A stretch of DNA of 64,000 nt from JBCBSP01 sp039819095 (GTDB taxonomy: Bacteria; Pseudomonadota; Alphaproteobacteria; Caulobacterales; Maricaulaceae). The stretch is taken from assembly GCA_039819095.1 (NCBI GenBank), contig JBCBSP010000004.1, positions 62,001 through 126,000 on the forward strand, written 5' to 3'. Below, piece after piece: positions 17,026 through 25,974 of this stretch (its first letter is position 1; every line of letters begins with the position of its first letter). The translations under genes were made by a program, and so were the position numbers. The notes beneath the pieces were generated by a model, which saw nothing but the letters and a program-made list of their open reading frames with translations, was not told the origin of the DNA and made no database searches.

Positions 17026-20000
17026 TTACTGGCCGGGTGTGCGCACCGGGTCGGCCTCAGGCTGAGGCAGCCGGGTGCGCTGGGTCTGCATCCGGGCCAG
17101 CACCTCATCGATGGCGCGCTGCAGCTGCGGGTCTTCACCCGCCAGCAGGGCTTCAGGCGGATTATCCACCTCGATGTCGGGATCGACCCCATAGCCTTCG
17201 ATCGTCCAGCGACCATCCGCGTCGGCGAAGCCGAATTGCGGCACGAAGACCGCCCCGTCATCCAGCAGCGGACCGTGGCTGGTGATGCCGATCACCCCGC
17301 CCCAGGAACGCTTGCCGATGAGCGGGCCAAGACCGGCGGCCTGGAATGCGGCCGGGAAGATGTCGCCGTCAGAGGCGGAATCCTCATCCAGGATCGCCGC
17401 CATCGGGCCGACGAACATCTGATCAGGATAGCTGTCCGGCACATCGATCCCCCGCGCATAGCCGGTGAACAGAAGATCGCGGTTCAGCCGGTTGATGATC
17501 ATCTGGGAGACATTGCCGCCGCCATTGCCGCGCACGTCGATGATCAGCCCGTCTTTACGCATATTGCCGTAGAAGTGCTTGATCCACTCATAGATGCCGT
17601 CCGCGCCCATATTCGGGATGTGCAGATAGCCGACACGGCCATTGGTGGCTTCGTCGACGCGGGCGCGATTGGCTTCCACCCAGCGCAGATACAAGAGGTT
17701 ATTCTCGCTGGAGAGCGGCTGGACGATGACGGTGCGCGCATCGCGCCCGTCCGCCCGGCTGGCCACGCGCAGCTCAACCAGCTGATCGGCTGAGCCGGAG
17801 AGCAGGGCGTACGGGTTGGTCTCCGCGGTCACAGCCCGCCCGTTGATCGCCAGCAGATAATCGCCCTCGGAGACATCCACGCCGACTTCGGTCAGGGGCG
17901 AGCGATAGCGCGGCTCAGCGTTATCGCCTTCGAAGATGTCGACAATGCGATAGCGCCCGTTCTCAACCTCGAAACGCGCGCCCAGGAGCGCTGTCTGCGG
18001 ACGGTCGGGCAGGTCTTCCTCGCCGCCCTGGACATAGGCGTGGCCGGCGTTCAGCTCGCCGATCATCTCGCCCATCAGATAGTTCAGGTCTGAACGGTGG
18101 GCGACGTCATCGACCAGGGGACGGTACTGCTCGCGAATCGCTTCCCAGTCATAGCCGTGCATGTTCTCCACGTAGAAATAATCGCGGAAACGGCGCCAGA
18201 CCTCGTCAAAAATGGCTTCGAACTCCGCGCTCGGCACGCGCAGCGCTTCCATGTCGGAGGTGGAGATCGCGACCGGTTCCTGCGGCTGGTCCTGAACCTT
18301 CAGGCGCTGGAATCCGCCATTGCGGCTCACCAGGACGTGAGAGCCGTCTGCGCTGAGCGCATAGCCGCCGATATCTTCGGCCAGCGCCTTGGATTCGCGC
18401 TCTGAGATATTGAACGCCATCAGGCTCGCATCAATGTCGGAACCCCGCCCGTAATAGAAGGGGCCGGTGCGCACATACAGCAGGTGGCTGTCGGTGACCG
18501 ACAGGCCGCCATAATTGTCGAACTCGATCGGCGCGCGGATGACGCGTTCGGCCAGCCCGTCGAAATCGATCTCGACGCTCAGCTCCTCTTCGCCACCCTC
18601 ATCGCTGTCGTCATCGCCGTCCTCATCCTCGATCGCCGCTTCATCATTCTTCGGCAGGAAGGGGTTGGAGGCCTCGTCACTGAGCGCGAAGGCGTAAACG
18701 CCGGTCTCGCGGTCCAGCGCGTAATTCCATTCAAACGCGCCGATCTGAGGAGCGAAGGAGCGGTCCGACAGGAAGAAGAGATGCTCGCCCGAGGGCGAGA
18801 AGACCGGATTGAACTCTGAGAAGTGCTCGTCGGTGATCTTGCGACTTTCACCCGCCTCGACATCGAAGATGAAGAGCGAACGGAAATCATTGTCCTCCGC
18901 CGAGCTATAGGCCAGCCAGCGGCTGTCCGGGCTCCATGAGAAGTCATGTGCCGCAAAGCCGCGATCATCTCCGGCCAGCGTCATGCGGCCATTTTCCATG
19001 TCCACGATCCAGATCTGGCCATAGGCGCCGCCGAGCGCGATATGCTCGCCGTCCGGGCTCCAGACCGGGCTGAAATAGCGAATGGAGGAGCCGCTGGTGA
19101 CCTGGCGGGGCGCTTCCAGCCCCGCCGCATCGCGCACCCAGAGTTCTTCCTCGCCGGTTTCATCTGAGATGTAGGCGATCTCAGTCCCGTCCGGGCTCCA
19201 GGCCGCTTCGCGCTCATGCGCGCCCGGCGTGCTGGACAGGTTGCGGGTCACCCCGTCCTCAACCGGAACGGAGAAGAGTTCGCCGCGCGCCGTCGCGCTC
19301 ATGCGCGCGCCATTGGGCGAGATGTCGAACCCGTTGACCCGGCGGCCAACTTCCAGCCGGTGCGGGCGGTCGAGGCCTGCATCGTCGCCCACCGTGATGG
19401 TGATGGCGGTGTCTTCCGCGCTGTTCACATCCAGGATGCGCAGCTGACCGGACAGCTCATACACGATGCGCGAAACCCCGTCTGTGGACGGCCAGCGCGC
19501 ATCCACGCCTTCATGGCTGGTGATGGCGACCGCCTCTCCGCTCTCGCGGTCATAGCGGTACAGGTTCAGAAAATCGCTGCGGTCGGAGGCGAAATACATG
19601 TCCGATCCGATCCACATCGGATCGCGATCGGTGCGCACATGGTCGGTGATGTTGCGCGAGGTGTTCGTCTCCAGATCGAACAGGTGAAGATCCTGCGCCC
19701 AGCCGCCTTCATAGCGCTTCCATGTGCGGAAATCGCGGAACAGCGGCGAGTAAAGGATTTCCGTCCCGTCCGGCGACATGTCGCCGGCGCCGGAGATCGG
19801 CATGGGCAGGGCTTCGGGCAGGCCGCCATCGACCGACACGGTGAATAGCTGGCTGTCGGTCAGGTCGAAACCATCGCGCATGGAGCGAAAAATCACCGCC
19901 TCGCCATCCGGGGTCCAGCCATAGACCTGGGCGTCATAACCCCAGCGCGCGGGCAGGGGGCCTTGTGACGGATACCAGGTGAGCTGGGAGGCTTCGCCGC

Positions 20001-20292
20001 CCTCCACAGGGATGACATAAACCTGTTCATCGCCGCCATACTGGCCGGTGAAAGCGATATGGCTTCCATCCGGCGAGAATTTCGGAAACAGCTCCAGACC
20101 CGGATGAGAGGTGAGGCGGCGCGCCTGCCCGCCTTCGGTCGATGCGAGCCACAAATCCCCGCCATGAACGAAGACGACCTTGTCGTCATGAATGTCCGGG
20201 AAACGCAGTAGGCGCGTATCGGCTTCAGCCTGCGGCGCGCCCATAGCGGCGGCCAGCGCGCCGATGGCGGCGGCGGTTAAAAGGTGTTTCAT
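17026..20292 (-). CDS. Tricorn-type S41 family peptidase, exported
   Basis: A 1088-residue serine peptidase related to archaeal tricorn protease, which degrades oligopeptides. It has a signal peptide (MKHLLTAAAIGALAAAMGAP). A long beta-propeller region with repeated WSPDG/FSPDG PD40-type blades follows (LFPKFSPDGSHIAFTG, AAWSPDGTEIAYISDE, FSWSPDSRWLAYSS). Then come the core C1 region (FDEVWRRFRDYFYVENMHGYDWEAI), a PDZ domain and an S41 catalytic domain. Likely catalytic residues are His in GELNAGHAYVQGG and Ser in DEDSASDGDIFP. The start at 20292 follows GGGGAG, four codons inside a longer frame. Being exported, it probably digests peptides in the periplasm. Confidence 0.9.
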   Translation of the reverse strand: MKHLLTAAAIGALAAAMGAPQAEADTRLLRFPDIHDDKVVFVHGGDLWLASTEGGQARRLTSHPGLELFPKFSPDGSHIAFTGQYGGDEQVYVIPVEGGEASQLTWYPSQGPLPARWGYDAQVYGWTPDGEAVIFRSMRDGFDLTDSQLFTVSVDGGLPEALPMPISGAGDMSPDGTEILYSPLFRDFRTWKRYEGGWAQDLHLFDLETNTSRNITDHVRTDRDPMWIGSDMYFASDRSDFLNLYRYDRESGEAVAITSHEGVDARWPSTDGVSRIVYELSGQLRILDVNSAEDTAITITVGDDAGLDRPHRLEVGRRVNGFDISPNGARMSATARGELFSVPVEDGVTRNLSSTPGAHEREAAWSPDGTEIAYISDETGEEELWVRDAAGLEAPRQVTSGSSIRYFSPVWSPDGEHIALGGAYGQIWIVDMENGRMTLAGDDRGFAAHDFSWSPDSRWLAYSSAEDNDFRSLFIFDVEAGESRKITDEHFSEFNPVFSPSGEHLFFLSDRSFAPQIGAFEWNYALDRETGVYAFALSDEASNPFLPKNDEAAIEDEDGDDDSDEGGEEELSVEIDFDGLAERVIRAPIEFDNYGGLSVTDSHLLYVRTGPFYYGRGSDIDASLMAFNISERESKALAEDIGGYALSADGSHVLVSRNGGFQRLKVQDQPQEPVAISTSDMEALRVPSAEFEAIFDEVWRRFRDYFYVENMHGYDWEAIREQYRPLVDDVAHRSDLNYLMGEMIGELNAGHAYVQGGEEDLPDRPQTALLGARFEVENGRYRIVDIFEGDNAEPRYRSPLTEVGVDVSEGDYLLAINGRAVTAETNPYALLSGSADQLVELRVASRADGRDARTVIVQPLSSENNLLYLRWVEANRARVDEATNGRVGYLHIPNMGADGIYEWIKHFYGNMRKDGLIIDVRGNGGGNVSQMIINRLNRDLLFTGYARGIDVPDSYPDQMFVGPMAAILDEDSASDGDIFPAAFQAAGLGPLIGKRSWGGVIGITSHGPLLDDGAVFVPQFGFADADGRWTIEGYGVDPDIEVDNPPEALLAGEDPQLQRAIDEVLARMQTQRTRLPQPEADPVRTPGQ

Positions 20293-20485
20293 GGATAATC
20301 TCCCCAAAGCGGCATTCGGGCCTGGCGCCCTTATCGGTCATGAACATTACAGCGTGCAGAGGCGCCCGTACATTAAGTCGCGGTAACACAACGGATCGTC
20401 ATGAAGTTTCGCGATTTCGGCCACGCAGAACACAGCGCGCTACTGCGGGGCTGCCGCTTGCGCGGGAATGACGGCTTCAAAAGTA

Positions 20486-20608
20486 TCATCCCGGCCAAGC
20501 GCTTTAGCGCCCCGAGCCGGGACCCATGCCCCGACATGGAGGACCGCGCCCTGCGGGTTCAGACCAACCGGAATGGGTCCCGGATAGCGCTTCGTGATTC
20601 CGGGATGA
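20486..20608. repeat. Nested palindromic intergenic repeat
   Basis: Three arms nest within each other: TCATCCCGG (20486-20494) with CCGGGATGA (20600-20608), AAGCGCT (20497-20503) with AGCGCTT (20586-20592), and CCGGGACCCAT (20517-20527) with ATGGGTCCCGG (20573-20583). A long imperfect hairpin is expected. It shares the CATCCCGGC...CCCGAGCCGGGA core with the element at 52257. Confidence 0.8.
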
Positions 20609-20665
20609 CAATCTGGAGCGGGTCGTTGATGGGTTCGCGCCTCAGGGTGAGGATCTTCAGAACGC

Positions 20666-20714
20666 CATGCTTGCTCATCCTGACGAGGCTGAAGCCCGTC
20701 TCGAAGGACGCATG
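20666..20714. repeat. Dispersed repeat of the CATCCTGA...TCGAAGGACGCA type
   Basis: Starts CATGC and ends GCATG, enclosing CTCATCCTGACGAGG and GTCTCGAAGGACG. This resembles a common dispersed intergenic repeat of alphaproteobacteria (the CCTCATCCTGAGG / TCGAAGGACGCA kind). Confidence 0.6.
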
Positions 20715-20802
20715 TCTGTTTTGAGTCCGTCAACAGCCGCTTTCCGGAGGGAGGGGAAATTGCAGGAGGTTCGGTCAGGGGGCTCAGGGCGCGTAAGCCG
20801 CC

Positions 20803-21819
20803 TCACCGCGCTAGGAAATCGCCGTGCAGATCGATCGTGGAACGTGTGCCTATGACGTCCACCGTCTCGTCAAGCCAGGCCATGGCGGCTTCGCGGCCAA
20901 GGTCGCGCAGCGTTGTCAGGAAGCGCCAGGACGTGTCGTACTTGGTCGAGGCGGGGTAGGCGAGCATGGCCTCATCCGCCTTGATCGAGTGGACCAGGAT
21001 GTCGCGCAGGCGCGCGCGTCGTGGGTCGGTTATGAGGTGATCGCCGATCAGGCGTTTGACGAAAGCGATGGCGCGCAGCTCGGCCATGAGTGAGGCGTTG
21101 AAAGTCACCTCATTGACCCGGTTCATGATGTCTGACGCGCTCTTCGGCGTGCCCGGCCGGTGCAGCGGATTGATGTGGACGATGACCAGATCAGCCGGGG
21201 TGTCGGCGTAGAAGAGCGGCCAGAGCGCCGGATTGCCGGTGAAGCCGCCATCCCAGTAGGGCTCGCCGTCTATCTCCACCGCCTGGGAGAGGAAAGGCAG
21301 GCAGGCCGACGCCAGTACGGCATCACGGGTCACCTCATGGTCGCGAAAAACTCGTGCGCGTCCTGACGTGACGCAGGTCGCCGCGATGAAAAGCTCGGTC
21401 TCTTCACAGGCCCGCACGAGCTCAAAATCGATCTGCTCGGCCAGAATTTCGCGCAGAGGGTTGATGTTAAGCGGGTTGTAGTCATAGGGGCTGGTCAGCC
21501 TGGAGATCGCGTCCAGCCAGGGAAAGGCCTTGCTCAAGCCGCCGAATGCGCCTGACGGGCTGAAGGTGGAGCCGGCGCGAGAGACCGCGCGCCAGAAGGA
21601 CTCCAGCGCTTCACGCGCGCCATCGGCGCCAGCTCTTGCCCGGCCCATGGCGAAAGCAGCCGCATTCATCGCACCGGCGCTGGTTGCGGTGATGGCGCGC
21701 GGATCGATCCGACCGTCTTCCAGAATGCAGTCGAGAACGCCCCAGGTGAAGGCGCCATGAGCGCCGCCGCCCTGCAGAGCGAGCGAAACCGGTTTTGCGG
21801 CCTTCGGGGCGCTGGCCAC
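20803..21819 (-). CDS. Patatin-like phospholipase family protein
   Basis: A 338-residue lipid acyl hydrolase. The oxyanion motif LQGGGAHGAFTWG is at residues 15-27. The nucleophile Ser47 sits in TATSAGAMNA, where the first glycine of GxSxG is Ala, as in a known patatin subset. The catalytic Asp is in YWDGGFTGNP near residue 190. The GTG start directly follows the stop of the 3-hydroxybutyrate dehydrogenase gene (TAG then GTG), so the two are co-transcribed. Such a pair suggests a role in polyhydroxybutyrate or membrane-lipid turnover, but this is inference from position. Confidence 0.88.
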   Translation of the reverse strand: MASAPKAAKPVSLALQGGGAHGAFTWGVLDCILEDGRIDPRAITATSAGAMNAAAFAMGRARAGADGAREALESFWRAVSRAGSTFSPSGAFGGLSKAFPWLDAISRLTSPYDYNPLNINPLREILAEQIDFELVRACEETELFIAATCVTSGRARVFRDHEVTRDAVLASACLPFLSQAVEIDGEPYWDGGFTGNPALWPLFYADTPADLVIVHINPLHRPGTPKSASDIMNRVNEVTFNASLMAELRAIAFVKRLIGDHLITDPRRARLRDILVHSIKADEAMLAYPASTKYDTSWRFLTTLRDLGREAAMAWLDETVDVIGTRSTIDLHGDFLAR

Positions 21820-22620
21820 CTACTTGGCCATCCAGCCGCCGTCCACGGAGACCGACGTGCCGTTCACATTCGCCCCATCATCGGAGACGAGATAGAGCAG
21901 CGCGCCGATCAATTCGTCATATTCCACGAACTTCTTGGTGGGTTGAGCTGAGAGCATGACATCGCGCACGACTTCCTCTTCGCTGATGCCGCGCGCCTTC
22001 GCGGTGTCGGCGATCTGGGCGTCGACCAGCGGGGTTCGCACATAGCCCGGGCAGATCGCATTCACGGTGATGCCGTCTTCCGCCGTTTCCAGGGCGACGG
22101 TCTTGGTCAGCCCCATAATGCCGTGCTTGGCCGCCACATAGGCGGACTTGAACGGGGAGGCCACAAGCGCGTGGGCTGACGCGATATTGACGATCCGCCC
22201 GCGGCCCTGACGCTTCATGATCGGCACGGCGAACTTGATGCCATGGAAGGAAGAAGACAGGTTGATCGCGAGGATCGCGTCCCATTTCGCCTTGGGAAAC
22301 TCGTCCACAGGGGCGACATGCTGGATGCCGGCATTGTTCACCAGGATATCCAGCCGCCCGAATTCCGATTCAGCGAAACCGATCATCGCTTCGATTGCTT
22401 CGGCATCGAGCATGTTGGCCGGGTGGTAGCGCACCTCAACGCCATGATCGGCGGCGATACGCGCACGCAGCTTTTCGATTTCGTCAGCGTCGCCCAGACC
22501 GTTCAGGACTACATGCGCGCCGTTCTTCGCCAGCCCCTCGGCCAGCGCAGCGCCGATCCCGGAGGTGGAACCGGTGACAATAGCCACATGACCGGTCAGA
22601 TCGACAGTAAGGGCGCCCAT
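21820..22620 (-). CDS. bdhA: 3-hydroxybutyrate dehydrogenase (SDR family)
   Basis: A 266-residue short-chain dehydrogenase, predicted to interconvert 3-hydroxybutyrate and acetoacetate with NAD. The cofactor motif is VTGSTSGIGAALAEGLA. NNAGIQHVAPVDEFPKAKWDAILAINL, the catalytic SAYVAAKHGIMGLTK with YxxxK, and the C-terminal SAQPTKKFVEYDELIGALLYLVSD are all characteristic of bacterial BDH. The start at 22620 has GAGGAG upstream. A longer frame to 22878 is discarded because it overlaps the next gene. It leads a two-gene unit with the patatin-like gene. Confidence 0.92.
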   Translation of the reverse strand: MGALTVDLTGHVAIVTGSTSGIGAALAEGLAKNGAHVVLNGLGDADEIEKLRARIAADHGVEVRYHPANMLDAEAIEAMIGFAESEFGRLDILVNNAGIQHVAPVDEFPKAKWDAILAINLSSSFHGIKFAVPIMKRQGRGRIVNIASAHALVASPFKSAYVAAKHGIMGLTKTVALETAEDGITVNAICPGYVRTPLVDAQIADTAKARGISEEEVVRDVMLSAQPTKKFVEYDELIGALLYLVSDDGANVNGTSVSVDGGWMAK

Positions 22621-22681
22621 CACGCATCTCCTCGCACAGTATGATTGCTGCGCTGCAATAGCAGGCGGCGAGGGGTTCGCG

Positions 22682-23197
22682 TCAAGAGGATGGCCGTTTG
22701 GTGTTCGCTCGTTTGGCGGCGCGTACGAATTTCGCCGCCGATCGATAATGGCTGGGTCCGGCTGACTCCGCCCATCGGCCAAGCGTCCAATCATTGAGCC
22801 AATCAAAGAGCTTGGGCGTGTATAATGTCGTTTCATCCAAGGCCGTGATCCGGGCGAGAAAGCGCGTATGCGCGTCAAGAAACGCTGTGTGCGTCTCGCG
22901 CCAGCTTGCGGTCTCGGCCGCCTGGTAGATCGGGGCGTTATAAGCCTTCAACTGGTTCCATTTGTAACCGGGCGCCGGCGTCTGGACGTCCTCACCCGAA
23001 GCTCCGGCTTCGTACCAGCTCCCGAACAGGTCCAGCCAGTGCGTGCGATGCGCGATCACCGCTTTGATCGAGACGTCGCCGTCGTCGACGCGCCAGTTCG
23101 CGGACGCCTCATCCAGAGGTCCAAGCAGGCGCTCCAGCTTGTCGAACTCAGCGGCGGTTGCCGCCAGAAGCTCTGACTTGTTGGTTGCGGCTGGCAT
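22682..23197 (-). CDS. ClbS/DfsB-family four-helix bundle protein
   Basis: A 171-residue protein of the ClbS/DfsB family (DinB-like four-helix fold). Matching features are the N-terminal TNKSELLAATAAEFDKLERLL, AHRTHWLDLFGSWYEAG, and the family signature PGYKWNQLKAYN near residue 77, then WAESAGPSHYRSAAKFVR. Escherichia coli ClbS protects against colibactin by opening its cyclopropane warhead. Homologues outside colibactin producers are common and mostly untested. It is followed six bases later by yaaA, a peroxide/DNA-damage protein, in the same direction. No biosynthetic cluster is seen. Confidence 0.85.
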   Translation of the reverse strand: MPAATNKSELLAATAAEFDKLERLLGPLDEASANWRVDDGDVSIKAVIAHRTHWLDLFGSWYEAGASGEDVQTPAPGYKWNQLKAYNAPIYQAAETASWRETHTAFLDAHTRFLARITALDETTLYTPKLFDWLNDWTLGRWAESAGPSHYRSAAKFVRAAKRANTKRPSS

Positions 23198-23203
23198 TGT
23201 GGG

Positions 23204-23983
23204 TCAGGATTTCTTCGGCGGTTGCGGGCGCGTGAAGAGCAGCCGGTCAGCCGTAGAGCCCTCTGCGTCATACCGGTAACCATCAACATCGAAGCGGCTC
23301 AGCGCCTGAGGGTCTTCAATACGGTTCTCGATAATCCAGCGGGCCATCATGCCGCGCGCCTTTTTCGCAAAGACCATGAGGGAGCGAAGCCGGCCGTCCT
23401 TTTCTTCTTTGAAATCAACCGAAACGACGCGGGCGTCCAGCGATGTCAGCTGCGCGGCCTTGGCGTATTCGTTAGAGGCCAGGTTGACGATGGTTCGGCT
23501 CGTCTGGCCGGTGAGATCGGCCTCAAGCGCGTTGGCGATCACCCCGTCCCAGAAAGCGTAGAGATTGGCCCCGCCTGGATTGTTCAGCCGCGTACCCATC
23601 TCCAGACGGTAGGGCTGGATGGCGTCAAGCGGGCGCAAAACGCCGTACAGCCCGGACAGTATGCGCAGATGATCCTGCGCCCAGACGAGATCGGCGTCGG
23701 ACAGGCTCGCCGCGTCAAGGCCGCGATAGACCTCGCCGGCGAAGGCGAGCGCAGCCGGCTTGCCGCCTTCGGCGTCCATGTCGAAGGCCTTGAACCGCTC
23801 CCGGTTCAGCCGGGCGAGATCATCGGACAGACCCATCAGAGATTTCAGATCGCTGGCGCTCAGTTTCGCGGTTGTTTTGGCGAGCTTTCGCGTCTTGTCG
23901 GCCAGCATTGGCTGGCTCGGCGTCAGGCTTTCGCGCGCCGGGTCGAAATCGAGCTGTTTGGCCGGCGACAGCAGGATCAGCAT
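23204..23983 (-). CDS. yaaA: Peroxide stress protein YaaA
   Basis: A 259-residue member of the YaaA (DUF328) family, which in E. coli lowers free iron during peroxide stress and has a DNA-binding fold. It begins MLILLSPAKQLDF, the family hallmark. The middle has FAGEVYRGLDAASL, and the C-terminal half has RILSGLYGVLRPLDAIQPYRLEMGTRL and NLASNEYAKA. It is complete and of normal length. The next gene begins only six bases downstream, suggesting one transcript with the ClbS-like gene. Confidence 0.94.
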   Translation of the reverse strand: MLILLSPAKQLDFDPARESLTPSQPMLADKTRKLAKTTAKLSASDLKSLMGLSDDLARLNRERFKAFDMDAEGGKPAALAFAGEVYRGLDAASLSDADLVWAQDHLRILSGLYGVLRPLDAIQPYRLEMGTRLNNPGGANLYAFWDGVIANALEADLTGQTSRTIVNLASNEYAKAAQLTSLDARVVSVDFKEEKDGRLRSLMVFAKKARGMMARWIIENRIEDPQALSRFDVDGYRYDAEGSTADRLLFTRPQPPKKS

Positions 23984-24076
23984 GGCTTGGTCTCCTCATC
24001 TTGCCTTCAGGAGATACTGATCGTCGCGCCCGGCTCCAACCCTTCACGCATCAGGGTCTTTCACCCCGGGGCTGAT

Positions 24077-25486
24077 TCAGGCCGGCGGCAGGAGGATGCG
24101 CGGGTTCATGATTGCGTTCGGATCAAGCGCGGCTTTGATCCGGCGCATGACCGCCACCGCTTCCGGTTTCCTCGCCGCCAACTCATCCTGTTTCAGGATG
24201 CCCACCCCGTGTTCAGCCGAGATGGAGCCTCCATAGGCGTCGACCAGATCGTAAATCATGGCCGTGGCGGGTTTTGCGACGTCCAGAAACGAATCGTCCG
24301 CGCCCGGCTCGCGCCGCGCCACATTGAAATGCACATTGCCGTCGCCGACATGGCCGAAGGCGATCACCTGAGCGCCCTCGACCAGGCTTTCAGCGCGTTC
24401 GATGGCCTGTTCGATGAACTCGCCCATGCGCGAAACCGGGACCGAGACATCGTGCTTGGCGGCGCGGCCATGGCTCTTTTCCGCTTCGGGTATGCCTTCG
24501 CGCAGCGCCCAGAAGGCGGCGGCCTGAGCCTGGTTCTGTGCGATCACGGCATCTGAGACGAGGCCGGCTTCAAACCCGGCCGCCAGCGCCGCCTCCAGCA
24601 TGGTTTCGGCGCGGCCGGCTTCGCTGGAGGCGATTTCGATCAACACCGTCCAGGACGGATCACCGCTCAGGGGCGCGCGAATGCCGGGCAGATGACTGGC
24701 GGCGAGTTCAATGCCGATCTGCGGCATCAGCTCAAAGGCGCTGACGGCTTCACCGGCGCTTGTCTTGACCGTCGACAGAAGCGCGACCGCGTCTGTCGGG
24801 CTCGCCACTGCGGCGACCGCCACGCTGGTGGAGCGCGGTCGGGCGAAGAGTTTCAGCGTTGCTGCGGTGACAACGCCAAGCGTGCCTTCCGCGCCAATGA
24901 AAAGCTGCTTCAGATCATAGCCGGTATTGTCCTTACGCAAGCCGGACAAGTCGCTCAAAACCGTGCCGTCGGCCAGCACGACTTCCAGTCCGAGCACCAG
25001 CTCGCGCATCATGCCGTAACGCAGCACATGCACGCCGCCGGCATTGGTGGAGATCAGCCCGCCAATCATCGCCGAACCCTGGGCGCCGAGACTGAGCGGG
25101 AAGAGCCGGTCCGCCTCGCGCGCCTCGTGCTGCACGCTTTCCAGAATGGCGCCGGCCTCAACCGTTATGCTGTCATTGGCGATATCCAGCGCACGCACCG
25201 CATTCATGCGTTTGAGCGACAGGAGCGCCTCGCCCTGGGGTGTGGATCCGCCGACCAGACCGGTATTGCCGCTCTGCGGCAGCACGGCGACGCCCGCTGC
25301 GTTGCAGGCGGACAGGATGCGGGCGACCTCCTGAGTGGTCGAGGGTTTGAACAAAATGGGCGCTTCGCCGCGATAGCGCCCGCGCCAGTCGGACACATGG
25401 CCGGACAGTTCGCTGACATCCTCGCTCCAGCACTTCGGGTCGAGGCTCGATTTCAGCTCGTTCAGGACGGAGATTTGCGCGCTCAT
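24077..25486 (-). CDS. FAD-linked D-2-hydroxyacid dehydrogenase (D-2-hydroxyglutarate/D-lactate type)
   Basis: A 469-residue flavoprotein of the GlcD/D2HGDH family. The PCMH-type FAD-binding domain has PILFKPSTTQEVARIL and VLPQSGNTGLVGGSTP (about residues 46-85), then SAMIGGLISTNAGGVHVLRYG. The C-terminal oxidase domain carries the metal/substrate region FGHVGDGNVHFNV and ISAEHGVGILKQ, ending in ALDPNAIMNPRILLPP. It oxidises a D-2-hydroxyacid and passes electrons to an acceptor. D-2-hydroxyglutarate is the most likely substrate, but D-lactate cannot be excluded. It is separated by about 90 bases from yaaA. Confidence 0.88.
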   Translation of the reverse strand: MSAQISVLNELKSSLDPKCWSEDVSELSGHVSDWRGRYRGEAPILFKPSTTQEVARILSACNAAGVAVLPQSGNTGLVGGSTPQGEALLSLKRMNAVRALDIANDSITVEAGAILESVQHEAREADRLFPLSLGAQGSAMIGGLISTNAGGVHVLRYGMMRELVLGLEVVLADGTVLSDLSGLRKDNTGYDLKQLFIGAEGTLGVVTAATLKLFARPRSTSVAVAAVASPTDAVALLSTVKTSAGEAVSAFELMPQIGIELAASHLPGIRAPLSGDPSWTVLIEIASSEAGRAETMLEAALAAGFEAGLVSDAVIAQNQAQAAAFWALREGIPEAEKSHGRAAKHDVSVPVSRMGEFIEQAIERAESLVEGAQVIAFGHVGDGNVHFNVARREPGADDSFLDVAKPATAMIYDLVDAYGGSISAEHGVGILKQDELAARKPEAVAVMRRIKAALDPNAIMNPRILLPPA

Positions 25487-25558
25487 GACGCCTAGCTATG
25501 CATGGCGCAAGCACGCTTGAACAGGGCAAGGCGCTGCGACAGGCCGGCGCGGCCCGGT

Positions 25559-25882
25559 TCAGTCGGCAACCGGTGTCAGCGTAGCGCGAAAGCTCAGCGA
25601 CGGCGCCGCATCGGCGCGACCCTCAAACTGATAGCTCTCACCTTTCGCCTTGCCGGACAGCTTCAGGGTGAAGGCGTCGAAATCGCCGAACACCGACTGG
25701 CTGACCGGGTTATGGCGGTGGACGGTCATCTCCACCTCAACGCGATCATCGCGACGGCGGATCGAACCAGAGTAATACATGCCGCTGTCGCCGCCCATCA
25801 CCGTGTCGTAATTGATGACGATCACGCCGGAGGCTTCATCCAGCGCCGTGCCGAATTGCGCAATATAAAGTCCGTTTTTCAT
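25559..25882 (-). CDS. GrlR-like regulatory protein
   Basis: A 107-residue small protein beginning MKNGLYIAQFGTALDEASGVIVINYDTVMGGDSGMYYSGS, which matches the GrlR family (a lipocalin-like fold known from a negative regulator of type III secretion in enteropathogenic E. coli). No type III secretion genes are present here. Such GrlR-like proteins are widespread with no defined role. A near-perfect inverted repeat and an eight-base direct repeat precede it. It stands 72 bases after the dehydrogenase start region and 92 bases from tsaC. Confidence 0.75.
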   Translation of the reverse strand: MKNGLYIAQFGTALDEASGVIVINYDTVMGGDSGMYYSGSIRRRDDRVEVEMTVHRHNPVSQSVFGDFDAFTLKLSGKAKGESYQFEGRADAAPSLSFRATLTPVAD

Positions 25883-25899
25883 GGCTTCACCACAAGGGG

Positions 25900-25939
25900 T
25901 TATCGGTTCAATTATCGGTAGTTGTGAGAATTTTCACAA
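25900..25939. promoter_or_regulatory. Operator-like repeats upstream of the GrlR-like gene
   Basis: TTGTGAGAA and TTTTCACAA (25922-25939) form an inverted repeat with one mismatch. Next to it TTATCGGT occurs twice at 25900-25907 and 25912-25919, a 12-base period. The block lies within 57 bases of the start. Confidence 0.5.
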
Positions 25940-25974
25940 TCAGATGTTACGCAGTCAGCCTCAACTTCAAGGCA

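Larger units (their letters stand above)
20293..20802. other. 510-base intergenic region filled with dispersed repeats
   Basis: No supported gene. It contains a GCGGGAATGACGG-type fragment (about 20450-20475), a nested palindrome at 20486-20608, a CTCAGGGTGAGG fragment (about 20640-20652) and a CATGC-ended repeat at 20666-20714. Short open frames here match no known family and consist of repeat sequence. Confidence 0.75.
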
